Source: Methanosarcina sp. UBA402 (GTDB lineage: Archaea; Halobacteriota; Methanosarcinia; Methanosarcinales; Methanosarcinaceae). Taken from it: a DNA stretch of 6,166 bases. Numbering within the stretch: position 1 is the stretch's first letter; every line of letters starts with the position of its first letter. The notes under the pieces are model-generated. The model saw only the letters and a list, made by a program, of their open reading frames with translations, ran no database searches and was not told the DNA's origin. Where the stretch lies: NCBI GenBank assembly GCA_002509325.1, contig DADO01000139.1:16789-22954 (forward strand), written 5' to 3'. A program made the translations under genes and the position numbers. Shown here in pieces: positions 5,614 through 6,166 of the stretch.

Positions 5614-6166
5614 TTACCCTTCCAGTTCCTTTTCCGTATCCAGAACTTTAAGAGTGACTTTCATAACCGAGTCCGGATTAAGTGAAATGGAATCTATGCC
5701 CTGTTTTACCAGGAACTCTGCTATTTCGGGATAGTCGCTAGGTGCCTGTCCGCAGATCCCACTATGCCTTCCATTCTGCTTTGCCCCCTGTACGGCCATT
5801 GCCATTATTTTCAGAACACCCGGATCCCGTTCATCAAATTCTGCAGCAAGAATTTCCGAATCCCTATCAACTCCGAGAGTCAGTTGAGTCAAGTCATTTG
5901 AGCCTATTGAGAAGCCATCGAAATATTTGCTGAATTCGTCAATTTGAAGAACATTATTTGGAATCTCGCACATAACATAGACCTGGAGCCCATTTTCTCT
6001 CCTCTTTAGCCCGTTTTTCTCCATTTCAGCAATTACTTTCTGAGCTTCTTCAACCGTCCTGCAGAAGGGAATCATAATAATGAGATTTTTAAGCCCCATC
6101 TCTTCTCTGACTTTTATCAGAGCTCTGCATTCAAGGGCAAAGCCTTCCCTGTAACGCTCATCAAAA
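5614..6166 (-). CDS. ppsA: phosphoenolpyruvate synthase, C-terminal part (5' end outside the window)
   Basis: Catalyses pyruvate + ATP + water to phosphoenolpyruvate + AMP + phosphate, the entry to gluconeogenesis from pyruvate. Only the last 183 residues are in the window; the frame is open to the edge, so the internal Met at 6099 is not the start (FDERYREGF...KVREE precedes it). This is the C-terminal PEP-utilising TIM barrel. Visible marks are IMIPFCRT, CEIPNN with the metal-binding Glu (67), DGFSIGSNDLTQLTLGVDRD (82-101) and GICGQAPSD with the catalytic Cys at residue 138 of the visible part. The C-terminus (KVTLKVLDTEKELEG) is complete, ending in TAA. It stands upstream of gpmI in the same direction, so PEP synthesis and a later gluconeogenic step are linked. 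It could be pyruvate phosphate dikinase from the C-terminal barrel alone, but the sequence reads more like PEP synthase. Confidence 0.93.
   Translation of the reverse strand, partial: FDERYREGFALECRALIKVREEMGLKNLIIMIPFCRTVEEAQKVIAEMEKNGLKRRENGLQVYVMCEIPNNVLQIDEFSKYFDGFSIGSNDLTQLTLGVDRDSEILAAEFDERDPGVLKIMAMAVQGAKQNGRHSGICGQAPSDYPEIAEFLVKQGIDSISLNPDSVMKVTLKVLDTEKELEG

Noticed and set aside
5528..5933. Forward frames over ppsA and the ppsA-gpmI gap
   Set aside because: Antisense to the strongly conserved PEP synthase barrel; no motif or ribosome binding site of their own.

Overview
This window looks archaeal and most likely comes from Methanosarcina or a close relative. The base composition is AT-rich. 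The spacers are long and gene-poor and hold AT boxes rather than bacterial -35/-10 promoters. The recognisable proteins read like methanosarcinal orthologues. One conserved gene is interrupted only by a single in-frame UAG, the codon that pyrrolysine-using methanogens can read as an amino acid. No other credible gene here ends in UAG. The genus call rests on remembered family appearance, not on a database search.

Layout. Bases 1-138 hold two tiny reverse-strand frames of unknown nature at the window edge. Bases 139-1033 are gene-poor and contain an 88-base repeat with a strong nested hairpin (677-764) followed by a pentanucleotide microsatellite. Bases 1034-1759 (+) encode a two-CDGSH iron-sulfur protein with UAG at codon 31. 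A small possible zinc-ribbon frame (1865-2062, +) runs into a second, diverged copy of the hairpin repeat (2035-2118), so the CDGSH locus lies between two direct repeats. A possible bidirectional oligo-T terminator lies near 2184-2199. Bases 2321-2965 (-) encode a YggS/PLPBP-family pyridoxal-phosphate protein with a 14-base tandem repeat in its leader. Bases 2966-3447 hold that gene's putative promoter, a possible decayed reverse frame and a long hairpin at 3328-3361. Bases 3448-3837 (+) are a broken fragment of a 2-oxoacid:ferredoxin oxidoreductase alpha subunit, with an internal TGA and an unrelated tail, ending in a TAATG overlap with a 15-codon remnant. Bases 3942-5489 (-) encode cofactor-independent phosphoglycerate mutase (gpmI), and 5614-6166 (-) is the 3' part of phosphoenolpyruvate synthase (ppsA).

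How the parts fit. ppsA and gpmI lie in the same direction 124 bases apart and act in the same gluconeogenic stretch: pyruvate to PEP, then, after enolase, 2-phosphoglycerate to 3-phosphoglycerate. They form the conserved metabolic end of the window. The rest is accessory or eroding DNA: dispersed hairpin repeats, a decayed oxidoreductase gene, small remnants, and a CDGSH gene that is either a UAG-readthrough (pyrrolysine) gene or a very young pseudogene. That UAG is the most interesting item here.
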